Positions 1 to 11,374 of a stretch of DNA of 64,000 bases are shown in pieces (the first letter of the stretch is position 1; every line of letters starts with the position of its first letter). The translations under genes were made by a program, and so were the position numbers. The DNA comes from Hevea brasiliensis (taxonomy: Eukaryota > Streptophyta > Magnoliopsida > Malpighiales > Euphorbiaceae): positions 49,318,725-49,382,724 of the forward strand of contig NC_079510.1 in the NCBI RefSeq assembly GCF_030052815.1. The letters are read 5' to 3'. The notes beneath the pieces are model-generated. The model saw nothing but the letters and a program-made list of their open reading frames with translations. It was not told the origin of the DNA and searched no databases.

Positions 1-1955
1 GTCTCCTTTTTGGTAGTGGAATAAATTGTAATCTTTCCAAATGTTGTGTATGGGTGGGCACCCTTGCCATAGAATAGGCATTTGCCTGTGCAATTTTTTT
101 TTTATTTTTATTAAATCAACCATTCTCTACCTGCATGCTTTATCTTAATATTTTTTTTGGTCGGCATTGTTCGGTTGGGTTGTACCTTTAATCTCACTAG
201 TGGGTTAAAAGCTTATTCCACTAAAAAACAAATCAAAGTGGATTAAACTTGGCATGATTATAGTGTCTAATGTATAATCTGATATTTCATCATTTTGACT
301 CCTGAGATGCTGACGGGTAAATTCATTTTGCGGATTCATCAAATTGAAGGAAGCCAAGTGTACAAGGAAATTAAGAATATGACCTGATTATGACTGGCAA
401 GGAAAGGAAAGGAAATGCCCAAAGAGGGTCTCCAACAATGCACATGAGAAAGGCTAAAACTTTCTCAATTTGAATGGCCCCACCAATAAACATACGGAGC
501 TAAGTCCACAGAAACAAACAAGCAAAGACAAAAAACAAAAAATCAGCACCCAAACCATGTTTTGTGGCTTTTCCTAATTTACAATCACTCAGCCCTCTTT
601 TTTCTTTCTTTGAATTCTTCCCTTTCATCATCACAAGTCCCACTTTCCCTACCACCTTCACTTTCTTCATGACCCCATTTACGACAGTACTGGTCTCCTC
701 TGAGTCAAAAAGACGCCTAAAATCAAGTGGTGGATAGATAGACTCAAAGAAAGAGGAACTACCTTTGCATGATTGCTTTTACAGAAATTTAAAGTTCCTG
801 TATATTAAAGTACCCTCCCAACCCAGGAAACTCATGTGGGTCACTCGTCAAGCCAATACACTTTATCAACTTCAGTATAAAATAAAATCCCCCAAATTAC
901 TCGAATGCAATTTGCTTAAGCTAACCTTACCTCCCAAATCTTGCATAAGAAATCTTTAGATGGCAATACTTTAGAGGGACCAATATCAGTAGACATAAAG
1001 TCTAGCAACCATGTGGGTAGACTAGAAATTGTCTTTAGATCACACTAGTACAAAGGCGAAATAAAGAGGAATTAAAATGCCCATAATGCTTCCAATACAA
1101 GCACATAGAAAGGGCATCTTTTTCCTCCACTTAGAAATTCCCAAGTAAATGAAAAATACAACGGCAAGGTCAAAATTCCTTGCCCATTTATCTACTCTTT
1201 CTATGACAGCTAGACCAAAGCCCCTTTTGTTATTTGATACAAATTTTTTTTTTTCCCATTAACTCCATCCCTTCCCCTCTCCCTCTCTCTCATGTACACT
1301 TCTTATAAGCAATGCCTTATGCCTGCCTTAATAGGTTATTAATGCTTAAAGAGTAACGGAACTGTATTTGATTTCAGTCATTCATTTTTGCATTTATTGC
1401 AAGAAGACTGAAAAGCAGAGCCACTCATCCTCCCACGAAAATTAAAGCCATCCATAGAAATTAGGCCTCCACCCAAAAAAAAAAAGTTTAGATATTTAGC
1501 AATTAAATTATTGAATTCATCATTATCCAAGTTTGACAAATTCCATTTGACAAATTCCATAGCTCAAATTCAGTCCAATTCCATAACAGGATTTATTTTT
1601 TTTACAAATTTATTATCTTTTACCTGTCTAAACTACAGCAATTATAGAGTCAAAATTGTCTGTTTCTCTCTGGTCCCCTCCCCCAATTTTCTAATCCCTC
1701 TCTACCTTGCTTAGTTTTCCAATCAACCAAACACTTTTAAAAGAAAATTCTAAGAAAAAAAAAAGAGGAAATTAAGCAGCAGCTAAATTATACAATTGAA
1801 GCAAAGATCCTCCATTCTCTGCAAATATCCAACATTACAAGATTATATCTTCCTCTTTCTCACTTCCATCACCATTTCCCATCATCATCAATGCCAATAA
1901 TATATCATATAAAAATCTTACACAGAACAAAAAATAAAATAAAAAAAGGCATTTA
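1..1955. other. intergenic DNA, 3' side of the VQ gene
   Basis: No gene is recognised here. The stretch is AT-rich with poly-pyrimidine runs near 1230-1290 and poly-A/T runs. The reading frames present are short and show no domain or plausible splice structure. The last 150 bases would be the 3' UTR of the VQ gene, which is read leftward; an AATAAA-like signal directly overlaps its stop region (about 1950-1955, minus strand), but it may be too close to the stop to be the working polyadenylation signal. Confidence 0.5.
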
Positions 1956-1956
1956 T

Positions 1957-2745
1957 TCAAGATGAAGGATTTGAAGAACCTGACACTCTAGGGGACGTGA
2001 CCGGAAAGAGATGCAACAACCGTGGCTCCGCTTCTCTTGGTGTAGTTGCCGGCGACGGATGCAAGTAAAATCCCTTCTCTTTGATTGCTTTCTCCTCTGC
2101 ATCAGCATCTAATAAGTTACCATTCACACTGTTATTGTTATGGTTTCTGTGGGGATTTTTCATGGGACTGTAACAGTTAGTGTAACTTGCTGCTCCAGAT
2201 CGGTCAAACGGGTCAGGTATTAAGGGAGTGACAGGGCTGAGAACGAGGGCAGGAAAGTCAAGGATGCTAGGAGAGAGGATCTCGGGTTTTCGAGGCGAGA
2301 ACCCAGAAGTGGGAGGAGCGAAAATTGGGTTGAGAGGATTGATCTTAAGGTTTTTGAGTGAATTTCTACGTTCATAAAGCTTGAACCCAGAGGATTGATT
2401 CTTTTTGGGTATGGATTTGATAGGCGGGATATTGTGGGCGTGGGATTTAGGTGATGGGTCTGGTTGGGAGACAGCGGCGGCGGCAGTGTTGGTGGGTTTG
2501 GGGGATCCCGTCAACATTTGGACGACTTGTTTGAAGGAGGATGTATCTGCTTGGACGAAGGTTGTTGGGTAAGGATTGGCGGATTCGGATCTGTTGACGG
2601 GTTTGGGTGAGGGAAGTGGTGGTTGATTGTTGTGGAGTCCATTATTAGTGGTGGTAGAGCTGCTGCTGCTGCTACTGTGGCTGTTGGGGGAGGGAAGCAG
2701 AGATTGTGGGTTCTGATTATCTTGGTGTTTTGGTGAGGTTTCCAT
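1957..2745 (-). CDS. VQ4: VQ-motif protein, VQ4/MVQ1-like
   Basis: This is an intronless gene of 262 residues. VQ proteins are small nuclear cofactors that bind WRKY transcription factors, and the VQ4 subgroup are substrates of the immune MAP kinases MPK3 and MPK6. The VQ motif FxxxVQxLTG is seen at residues 71-80 (FKQVVQMLTG), preceded by the conserved TTFVQADTSS. Conserved blocks follow: YERRNSLKNLKINPLNP near the middle, SPSILDFPALVLSPVTPLIP, and a C-terminal GFYLHPSPATTP with FPVTSPRVSG. At least ten Ser-Pro or Thr-Pro sites fit MAP kinase phosphorylation. The N-terminal 60 residues are Ser/Thr/Asn-rich and probably disordered. Length and block order match Arabidopsis VQ4 (about 250 residues) as I remember it. 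The start is the first Met of the frame, and the frame stays intact across the whole family length. Family assignment is firm; the exact orthologue is inferred. Confidence 0.93.
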   Translation of the reverse strand: METSPKHQDNQNPQSLLPSPNSHSSSSSSSTTTNNGLHNNQPPLPSPKPVNRSESANPYPTTFVQADTSSFKQVVQMLTGSPKPTNTAAAAVSQPDPSPKSHAHNIPPIKSIPKKNQSSGFKLYERRNSLKNLKINPLNPIFAPPTSGFSPRKPEILSPSILDFPALVLSPVTPLIPDPFDRSGAASYTNCYSPMKNPHRNHNNNSVNGNLLDADAEEKAIKEKGFYLHPSPATTPREAEPRLLHLFPVTSPRVSGSSNPSS

Positions 2746-2807
2746 TGATGGGTCTGATTTTCTAATGCTCTGTGCGTTGCTCTCGCTCTAGTTCTAGTTC
2801 CTCGCAC

Positions 2808-2839
2808 ACAGAGAGAGAGAGAGAGACAGAGAGAGAGAT
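2808..2839 (-). promoter_or_regulatory. CT-repeat in 5' leader of the VQ gene
   Basis: A GA run on the plus strand reads as (CT)n on the coding strand, 63-95 bases upstream of the VQ start codon. Pyrimidine-rich runs at this place are common in plant core promoters and leaders. No convincing TATA box was found, so the leader boundary is not fixed. Confidence 0.45.
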
Positions 2840-3737
2840 TGAAGGGATGAGATGAGAGGACTTTGTTACTTTCTTCGGTTCGGTAAGAAATGTTTTGGTG
2901 GGGACTGGGGGCTTTGAAGTTTCCTCAGTGACCTCAATCTCCACGCTTCTTTAGAGTTTGTGAACCACGCTCCAAGGACTTATGTCTCTATGCCCACATC
3001 ATCATTTCTATTTGTGTTTTGCAGAAGATTTTTTCTCTTTTAAGATCCAAATTGGATTAAGCTTCCTTTTTTTAATGAGTGAAGTCAAAATTTAAAATTT
3101 TAATATTATTTATTTATAATTTTACATATTATAATAAAATAGCTAAAAAAATATTAAAAAAGAATTTATATTCTAAAAGAATCAATATGTTTTCAGATTT
3201 AAATAATTTTTTTAAAAATATAATAAAAATAGCTCCTTACCTTCTTAGATATGTGCATATAATTTATTAATTTTTATATTTAAATTATATTATAATATTA
3301 TTGCTTTTTCAAATTATTTTTTGAAATGTTAACTTTATTAAATATATTTATATCATATTTTTTATAAAGTGAAGATTTTAAAAAATGTATTTTTTTTAAA
3401 ATATATTTCTTAAAAAAAATAGAGCATTTTAAATTAAACGATAGAAAGGGGAAGTAGGACAGACGCTCATGTGAAGAGGATGGGAATGTGGAGAAGGAAA
3501 GTGGGACTGGTAACATGCCATTGGTGGTGTGTGGAATTTCAGACAAAAAAAGGTGGGGCCAATGTGTGAGTAAGTGATATCAAGAAATCGTCAAAAAAGG
3601 GTTCAACATTTTGCATTGACTAAACTTGCACACCCTCACCCTTAGGTAGGGTAAATATCATAAGCGATTATTGTTTATCAAAATGGGTCCCCATTCCCTC
3701 TGTCGCTGCTGTATCAATGGTGGTTATGCACTTAGGA
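2840..3737. other. upstream region of the VQ gene, AT-rich
   Basis: This would contain the VQ promoter. From about 3060 to 3430 it is very AT-rich and low in complexity. I recognise no coding region. A GC-richer patch at 3450-3720 has no open frame of note. Confidence 0.4.
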
Positions 3738-4488
3738 CACATTTGATTTAATTATTAAATATGATTGATAATTATAGGTTAATAGTTATTATTATTAATT
3801 AGTAATTAATAATTAATGATAATTAATTTATATAAAATATTTGATAAAATTATATTTAATTATTATTATTAATATATAAAATATTAATAATGATATATAT
3901 AATATAATTTATTTATTATTGAAATAAGTATAAAATTATAAATTTATTATATTATTTATTTTATTATTAAATTAAATAAATAATTATTAATTTATATATT
4001 ATAAAATTTATTATATTATTAAAATAAATATATATTTATTGATTTATTATATTATATTATTTATTTTATTATTGAAATAAAAAAATAATTAAATTTTTTT
4101 AAAAAATTATTATATAATTTTAAAAATATAATTATAAAATAATAAAGTAATTATTATTGTTGATAAAGAAAAAATTTATAATTAATTTAAAGTTTTTAGA
4201 TTTAAAAAAAAAGTTTTTTTTATAATAAAAAATATTTATATTTTATATTATTAATAAAAAATATTTTAATAAAATTATAATGCGCTAATTAATATCTTAA
4301 AATTATAAATAAAAAAATAAAATATTAATAATATTAATTTTTAAGTTAAATAAAAAAATAATATAATTTAAATAAAAAATAAAATCAAATAAACTATTAA
4401 TTGATGAGAAATAACTTTAAAAATAGAACTATTATAAATATAGTCGATGAATATCAGCTGCACTTAAAAAGTAAATCAAACACCACTT
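3738..4488. mobile_element. possible hAT-like MITE with short inverted ends
   Basis: An AT-rich block is bounded by imperfect inverted ends: the left end reads ACACATTTGATTTAATTA and the right end reads AAAGTAAATCAAACACCAC. The right subterminal part contains CAGCTGCACTT, a motif common in plant MITE ends of the GTTTGGTTTA type. No coding capacity is seen. A clean 8-bp TSD could not be shown (the flanks CACTTAGG and ACTTTAAT only partly agree), so boundaries and class are tentative. Confidence 0.35.
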
Positions 4489-7400
4489 TAATTTTTTAAC
4501 AACTAATTATAATATTTGATTCTTGGAAAAGAATTTATAATATATATATATATAAAAGAGTATTTTTTATTTTTTAATAAAATTATTAAATTAAAAAAAA
4601 TACATTTTCTTTTAAATTTAACCTCATTGCGTAATTATATATACATATAAAATGTTTTTGTCATGTACTAATCATAAAGTACAGTTCAGTGACCCCACTC
4701 CTTCTATTATATTATAGCTATAATGCTTATTTTTGGTCTAATACTCTCTTGATCACACTAGAGTTCCAATTTTATTTTATTTTCTTAATTTATAAATTTT
4801 ATATTATAAATTCTGCAACTTAATTTTCACTTATGTGTTCAAATGGGATTTTGGGAACAATCTTTAAAATATTAAAAAAAATGTACTATTTTTCTTTCAT
4901 ATAGGGTGTTTTCTTTTTATTATTTGCTTTTCATTTTAGATAAAAGGCTCATTTTAATCTCTTAACTACTAGTCAATAGTCAATTAAATATTTTCTTAGG
5001 TCCAATCAAATCACTAGTTTTGTGTACAATACATAGTGGCTTCAAATATACGGATGTTTACCTGTTCATTTCAGACTTTCAGTTTCTCTTACTTAGGTAA
5101 ACTACTGATAAAGGAGGTGAAAGAGCCATGATGCTGTTTAAGAGAGATTCTTCGAGGTCCTATTGGTGTTTGGTAGGGAGTTGATTTGTTTTGCAGAGTC
5201 TGAATTAAATGAACGGCTGAGTTCTGATCTTCTTTTTGGTGTTTCATTGGCAAGAAAGTTAAAGGAAAATATGTATTTTCTTTTCATTTGTTTTTTTTTT
5301 ATTGAATTTAAATTTTAATATTTATAATTTTTAATAATATTTTAATTATTTTGTGGGTCCTGAAAGGTTACTTTCCTCATTTTTTGACAGAATACATTAA
5401 CAATGTTTAAATAGAGTTTGATTACTAATTTTTATGAATTCGAGGGCTTAATTGGAAAAAAAAACATTAAACATTTATTCGACTATTAACTAATAATTAA
5501 GGGATTAAAATGAGCATTTTGCTTTAATTTTATAGAAAATAAATATACTTTTGGATTTAGTGATGAAATAATTGACATGGTTGACTCATTGATGTTCAGA
5601 TCTCCTTAATCTACATACGAAGAAGATATAACCAAATTAATTATAAATATGAATATACTCTTTAGTACAATTATTCTTAAAAATAGTATTTAATATTTTA
5701 ATCATAATTAAAATATTATTTTTTTATTTAAATTAGCTTGACAATACATAATATTTATTATAGTATTTAAAAATTGAGAGAACAATTTATAAAAATTACT
5801 TTTCTAATTTTTAGAGAATAAAAGAACTTTTTGATTAGGTCAATAAAATGATATCGATATTTTTATATTTAATAACTAATTTAATATTTATTTTTATAGA
5901 ATATTTCTATTTTAAATTACTATATAAATAATTAATCAATAAAATCTAATATTTAACTACTAACAGGTGATAAAACAGCTAATAACTATTAAAATAATTA
6001 ATAATTAATATTATCCAACAAGGCTTTTATAGTGAATATAAGTATATGTATTCTTATTTTTTTTATTATCTATTGTTTTTTTTAATTAATTATAAAGCAT
6101 TATAATAAAATATTAAAAACACTAAATTTTATAGAAAAAATTTTAATTTAAAAACTCAGGGGCCTAGTTGGTTTGACCACTTAGTCTAAAGCAGTGGTTA
6201 GATTACTGAAATTAGCAGAACTCAATTTGAATTTGATTAGGATATTTCAACCACTGGAAACAACTTGAATCTCAAGATCGCTTTCCAATTGATACTTTAA
6301 GTATGTGATTTATAAAATTGTGAGTGTGATTAGATTGCCCATTTTTTTACAACAAAACAGATAATCAACTTGATTTCCATTTAAAATGGCTTAGCTTTCA
6401 TCATAACTATCTAATACACTGAATGCATTTGGATCATTAATTATAATTATTATCCATATAATAATTACATCAAATACTTTTCTCCCATTTTGTACAATCG
6501 TGCAAGTTGCCCAGGAAGGCAGTATTCAAACACTAAGGCCTAAGCAAGTCCGTTGAATAGCCTAGAAATATGAATGTGAACAAAGGAGCTTTATGATATG
6601 GGCCAGACAGGTCAGAAGCCTGGTCCAAAAATAATGTCCATGTTGGGCTCCAAAACTCTGTGCTCTGGTAGATCAGCTGGGGAATTTTATCATTTTTTTC
6701 CCCAAAAAAAAAAAGAACTGATTCATTGAGTCCTCAAGGGGGCAAATTAGAGACAAAGAACAATTTTATTATTGTTATTTATCCTACATGGATTTCTCCA
6801 ATAGTAATAGCATTCATTGCTCTTCTGGTGACAGCAATGCTTCTGTGAAGTTCTGGTTGCAATGCTTCTAACAGGGAGGCAATGTAGGTATGCCTGAGGT
6901 TGACATTATTATAACCATTAAGTAGGTAATAATGCTGAGTCATGCACTAGTAGTGCTTTTCAATATCTGATCTCTTTAGAGAACTGCAGCGCATATTAAA
7001 AAATTATTGCCTTAACTACTTGCTGTATGAAGATACACATCGAGGAATTCAGTAATAAAAGAAAAAGACAAAATTACCCATTCTTCCGCATGACTATGCA
7101 ATAATTTCATCACCTTTGTCTCTCTCCTCAATGATTTGAGGAAATTCCTACGCTAAAATTATTAAAAAATGCTATGATAATTTGAAAGTTTTTATTCTTA
7201 GCTCAAGTACCTTTCAAAGTCTACTTTTTTTTTTTTCTTGCCAGTTGTGCTTTCAACGGTCTCAAAAGAAGCGCAAAAATGCGCACAACATCCAGAGAGG
7301 CCTATTGCCGAAGGAAATTATGAAGAATATACGTCATAATGTATTAAAAGATTTATATTTTTAAATATTAATATAAAATTAATTTTAAATAGAGTTTGAT

Positions 7401-8271
7401 GGTAAAAATAATTTATGATACTGCTCCAAGTTATCAGGTCAGTAGGCAATCTCAATATTGCCTATCACAAGAAAGAATGTAAGGTCATAATATGAGTAAA
7501 GCCACTCTAACGTTTAAATTAATAAATACCCGATAAAAGAAAAGGAAATATTAAAAAAAATATAAGTGTAAAATTATGTACATTGAGTATTAAAGGATAA
7601 TGCACTTTCTGCTTTAATTAGGATTTCACTAGCTCATACTAAATCATTTTCTTTAATATTTATAAAAGTGACACCTACTATGTAATTATATTTCTAGTGA
7701 AAATATAAGACTTACGTTTAATATGTAATCGACTCTTAAAATATGCCCGGTCATTCTTTATTATCCAAACACTTTTCAATTATACCAAACACCTATCATT
7801 TGTCCGACTAACCATTTTATTTAAATACTTTGTGGTCTATCCGAACTCTAGGTGTCTTATCCAAATACTTTGTCTCTTATCTGATCACTTTATCTTTGTA
7901 GATATTTAATCTATTTTTTAGATTTAAAGATTCAAATCGCTTACCATTTAGTTTAAAAGTGAGGTCGTACTATATCAATTTATATATATGATTTTAATTA
8001 GTTTAAAATTAAAAATTATTATTGTTGTTGTTGTGCTTTAATCTGATATTGTTATATTTTGTTATCTTGGGCTCTTTAATATGTCTAAGGCCAAATTAAG
8101 TACTGTGGGTTAAAATAGAAAGGGTGACTCCAATCATCATAGCCTTGTTTGAATTTGGTCCACCAAATTCAAAGGGGGGAAATGATTAAATGAGGAAACT
8201 TTGGACCGTTTTCTTTTTCATTTGGGGTGAAAAAGTACAGAACAAAAAAAAAAAAAAACAAATGCACCATC
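4489..8271. other. AT-rich intergenic DNA
   Basis: No gene, RNA or full element could be recognised. The stretch has long A/T tracts and short palindromic pieces, for example ATTATAATTATTATCC around 6440-6460, which resemble decayed MITE ends. Short open frames are chance events in low-complexity DNA. Confidence 0.4.
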
Positions 8272-8392
8272 TCACAGAAATGCATGAGTTGTTTTTCCCC
8301 CAATGGAAAAGGGTTAAATAATAATAATAATAATAATAATAACAATAATCACAGAAATGCATGAGTTGTTTTTCCCCAATGGAAAAGGGTTA

Positions 8393-8427
<35 letters not shown>
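8272..8427. repeat. tandem duplication of about 77 bp with (TAA)n tails
   Basis: Two head-to-tail copies begin with TCACAGAAATGCATGAGTTG. Both run through a CCAATGGAAAAGGG segment and both end in an AAT/TAA microsatellite. The copies differ by one base in the C run and by the length and purity of the trinucleotide tail. The near identity points to a recent duplication, probably by unequal exchange or slippage between the microsatellites. Confidence 0.9.
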
Positions 8428-8429
<2 letters not shown>

Positions 8430-9754
8430 GTTTAATTTAGCGGCACATGAATATTCTTAATTATATGAATCATTTTATGGATATATTTGATATTATTATT
8501 CAGAAAATAATTCAATAAATTTGTAAAAAAAATACAGATAAAAATGGATTAGTATTACTCGTTTTAGTGATCATTATGCTTTAGGCATTTGGATAAAATA
8601 GTTTCTTTCACAAGACCAATTCGCCACAAAAATAAATCTATAATTAACAAAATAAAAAGTTGCTAAGCCAAGGCCAAATCCCAAGCTGGTCCATCAAATC
8701 ATTTTCATCAGTAGTTTTCAGAGATTGCTTTTTCCCCTTTTTTTTTTTTTTTCCCTTCTCACTATTCACACATCAAAATAATAATTGTCCCCCCACAAAG
8801 CAGACCTCACGTATCAAAATAATAATTGTGTTTCTTTTGTGTCAGCTGGCACGGCGCTTCGTTGAGAGGGATAATGCACCTGCTTTACGATCATGCAGAG
8901 GATTTGGTTGTTCTAGAAATAGCTTTGTAAGACGGTTATGAGAGAAAAGAGATGGTGGTACCTATGGAGTCTTTGATCCGGTTTTGCCCTTTGATGGCTG
9001 ACCCTCACCCTCAGGCTACAAGAGATTGAAATTCCACAGAGCTCTGCTATCATCACCATTTGTTTGACCGCCAGTGTTATCTTGCTTACTGTGTTCACCG
9101 GTTCCTCAAGGTCTTTGGTTTTCAGAGGGTTTCCTGGTTTGGATTGGTTTTGAAGTTACTGACTTCACTTGGAGGACTCTTCTTGGCCTTGGGTGGGCTG
9201 CATTTGCCTTGCTTGGCCCTCTGACAGTAGTGCGCCACCGCCCCCCTTCCCTTGGTGCGGTGACAATGGTGTCGCTTCTTCTCTGTAATGGCCCGTATAG
9301 CCTAGGGTACCTTTTGTTTTGGGCTGGGTACTGGGACTAGTAATTATGAATTCTTCGGCGTATTTAGGCCTGAGCCATGTATTACTGCTGCTTATTAATG
9401 AATTGCTAAAAAAATAAAAGGCATTATTAATGTAATCAGGCAGTTGTGCATCAAATTCGACCTTTTCTTTTATTAGGCTTCAAATGGATTGGATTCAAGA
9501 ACTCGTCGCATAGAGTATTAAAGGCTGTAAAAGAGAGAGTGAATTGAAAAATTAGGGGAATGCAGTGATTTCTTAGCAATCTACGGATAACAATTTCATT
9601 TATTCCCATAGACAAACATCACACTGATCACTAATGGTAATACACTGATCAAACTCCCATTACTGAATCACACAGGGAAATCTCAAACTATATTATATCT
9701 AAATAAAAAGACGGGCAAAGAAGCGGTAATAAACTGGTGACACGCAGACAAGAG
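8428..9754. other. intergenic DNA with a possible LINE 3' remnant
   Basis: No intact gene is found. The less AT-rich part at about 8840-9415 ends in a short A-rich run, and its last 60 bases (TGAATTGCTAAAAAAATAAAAG) resemble the 3' tails of plant L1 elements. The open frames in it show no recognised domain. It is therefore more likely an old retroposon fragment than a gene, with low certainty. The last 340 bases are the 3' flank of the AGP31-like gene. Confidence 0.35.
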
Positions 9755-11156
9755 TTAACGTGGGCACTTGGGCTCGAAGGCAAAAGGACCAACAGTATAG
9801 AGAACAAAAGGAAGCTTATTTGAAACGTATTTCTTCTCAGGCCTCAAGCTTCCGCCACTAACGCCACCGTGGAGATCAGTTGGTTTGCTGCATGCAGTGT
9901 TTGGTGCAGAGACCAGTGACACTTTGCACTTGTGGGCCCCGTAGTTGGTGATTTTCTTGGATGCTTGGAGGAAGAAGTAGCCGTTCTTGTCCGTTGTGGC
10001 CTTGGCTTCTAGTGGGTACTTGGTATTATTGCATTGTAGTTTTACTGTAGCACCTGCATTATTATAATTTTTTTTTTTCAAATTGGTAATATGGTCAGTC
10101 CACTGAAACATGTTCCCTTCTACTTTTTCTTGTCCTTTTTATTTCTGTGATAATAAAAATGAGCTTGAATTAATTTTGGTAATATGGTCAAGAAAGTCAC
10201 GTAATGGGCTAAAAAAAGCAAAGGCGTTTCAGTCTATAGTCATTTCATAACTCAAGGCAATTGACTTTAGACATGTACCAAAAAGAAAGAGCTAAACGGC
10301 TAGTGACGTTACGTCGACCTAGAAGAAAGCGAAGAGCCCTCTCTCTCTCTCTCTCTCTCTCTAGATTCAAATCTGTAGACACCCTATGTATCTACAGTGT
10401 GCCCCAGAGATTTTCCTTCAAGGGGCACGTTCAATGTTCACATGTCCATGAAAACAGTCGCATGTATACGCTATCTAAAGAAAAAGAAAATAGCCCACAC
10501 TTCCAATAACAATTTAGCATGTTATTATGGTAATGGCCTAATGGGAGCTTCTTGACATTGAGAATATTGTAAAGAGCAACTCACACAAGTTCGAAAAATT
10601 TAAACTTACCTGTAAGTGGTGAAGCTCCCAAGAGGGTATTAACTCCAGGGTACTTGCATGACTTGCAATAAACCACACCTTGCACTGCTACAAAGCTCCT
10701 CGGGAAGTGGTAGCCTGGTGACGGAGATGGTGGTTTAACCGGTGGTTGTGGGTGTTTTGGTGGTTGGGCCGGTGGTTTAACAGGTGGTTGTGGGTGTTTT
10801 GGTTGTTTTTTCGGCGGAGAGGGCACGGAAGGCTGAACAGGAGGGTGTGAGTGTGGCAGTGGTGGGTGGACTGGTGCATGGGCTGGAGAGTGGAGGGGAG
10901 GGTAAACTGGGGCATCAGTGGGTGGGTGACCATGGTAGTGGTGGTGGTGAGACGGTGCAAGATTTGGTGAGCTGGCATGGTGGTGGTGGTGGTGATGAGG
11001 GTGAGTAGGCGGGTGGCTTGGTGAAACTGCCGGGGAGGAGACATGATAGCGTGGTGGAACAGGGGACGCTGCCTCTATCTCTTTATCACCAAAAACAGTG
11101 AAACATAGTAGTGAAAGCTGCACTAGCACAAGAGTTTTGGCTAAATCAACTCCCAT
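9755..11156 (-). CDS. AGP31-like: AGP31-like non-classical arabinogalactan protein with PAC domain
   Basis: There are two exons. Exon 1 is 11156-10610 (547 nt) with donor CAG|GTAAGT. Exon 2 is 10053-9755 (299 nt) after acceptor ATGCAG. The junction completes a Gly codon and the sum is 846 nt, giving 281 residues. Residues 1-23 look like a secretory signal peptide. Next come a His-rich stretch (53-76, runs of four to seven His) and a Pro-rich region with repeated KHPQPPVKPP, a substrate for Pro hydroxylation and O-glycosylation. The C-terminal part from about residue 155 has six Cys (the first two as CKSC) typical of the PAC / pollen Ole e 1-like domain. AGP30/AGP31-type proteins are secreted to the primary cell wall, where they bind pectic galactans and take part in wall networks; that role is inferred from the family. 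The 556-bp intron contains a CT microsatellite. Domain order makes the family call firm. Confidence 0.92.
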
Positions 11157-11244
11157 TTTCTTTTTCTTTTTTGTGGTTTCTGTAAGAACCTAGTGAGGGA
11201 GAGGAAGAGAGAGAAATGGTAAAATGGGGTGGGTAAACAATGGA

Positions 11245-11251
11245 TTTTATA
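11245..11251 (-). promoter_or_regulatory. TATA box of the AGP31-like gene
   Basis: The coding strand reads CTATAAAATCC, with TATAAAA at these positions, about 90 bases upstream of the start codon. With the usual spacing, transcription would start near 11215-11220 and give a leader of about 60 bases. Confidence 0.7.
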
Positions 11252-11374
11252 GAACTTGAAGCCGTGATACTCTGCGCTTATTGTTCAATAAAATTTTTAT
11301 TTTGTTTTAAATTGTGGGGTACTGCCTAATAATAGACTCTTGTGCATGGTGATAATAAAAAAGCATACTTTTAA

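Noticed and set aside
2511..2944. Minus-strand frames overlapping and upstream of the VQ gene
   Set aside because: They are in other frames and have no domain. The upstream one is built on the CT-repeat leader.
9074..9340. 88-residue frame rich in Trp, Leu and Gly
   Set aside because: No recognised domain, no promoter or partner exons, and the downstream A-rich tail suggests a LINE remnant.
10688..11044. Overlapping open frames on both strands within the AGP31-like first exon
   Set aside because: They are shadows of the repetitive Pro/His coding sequence. The chosen frame has a signal peptide, PAC domain and correct splice phase.
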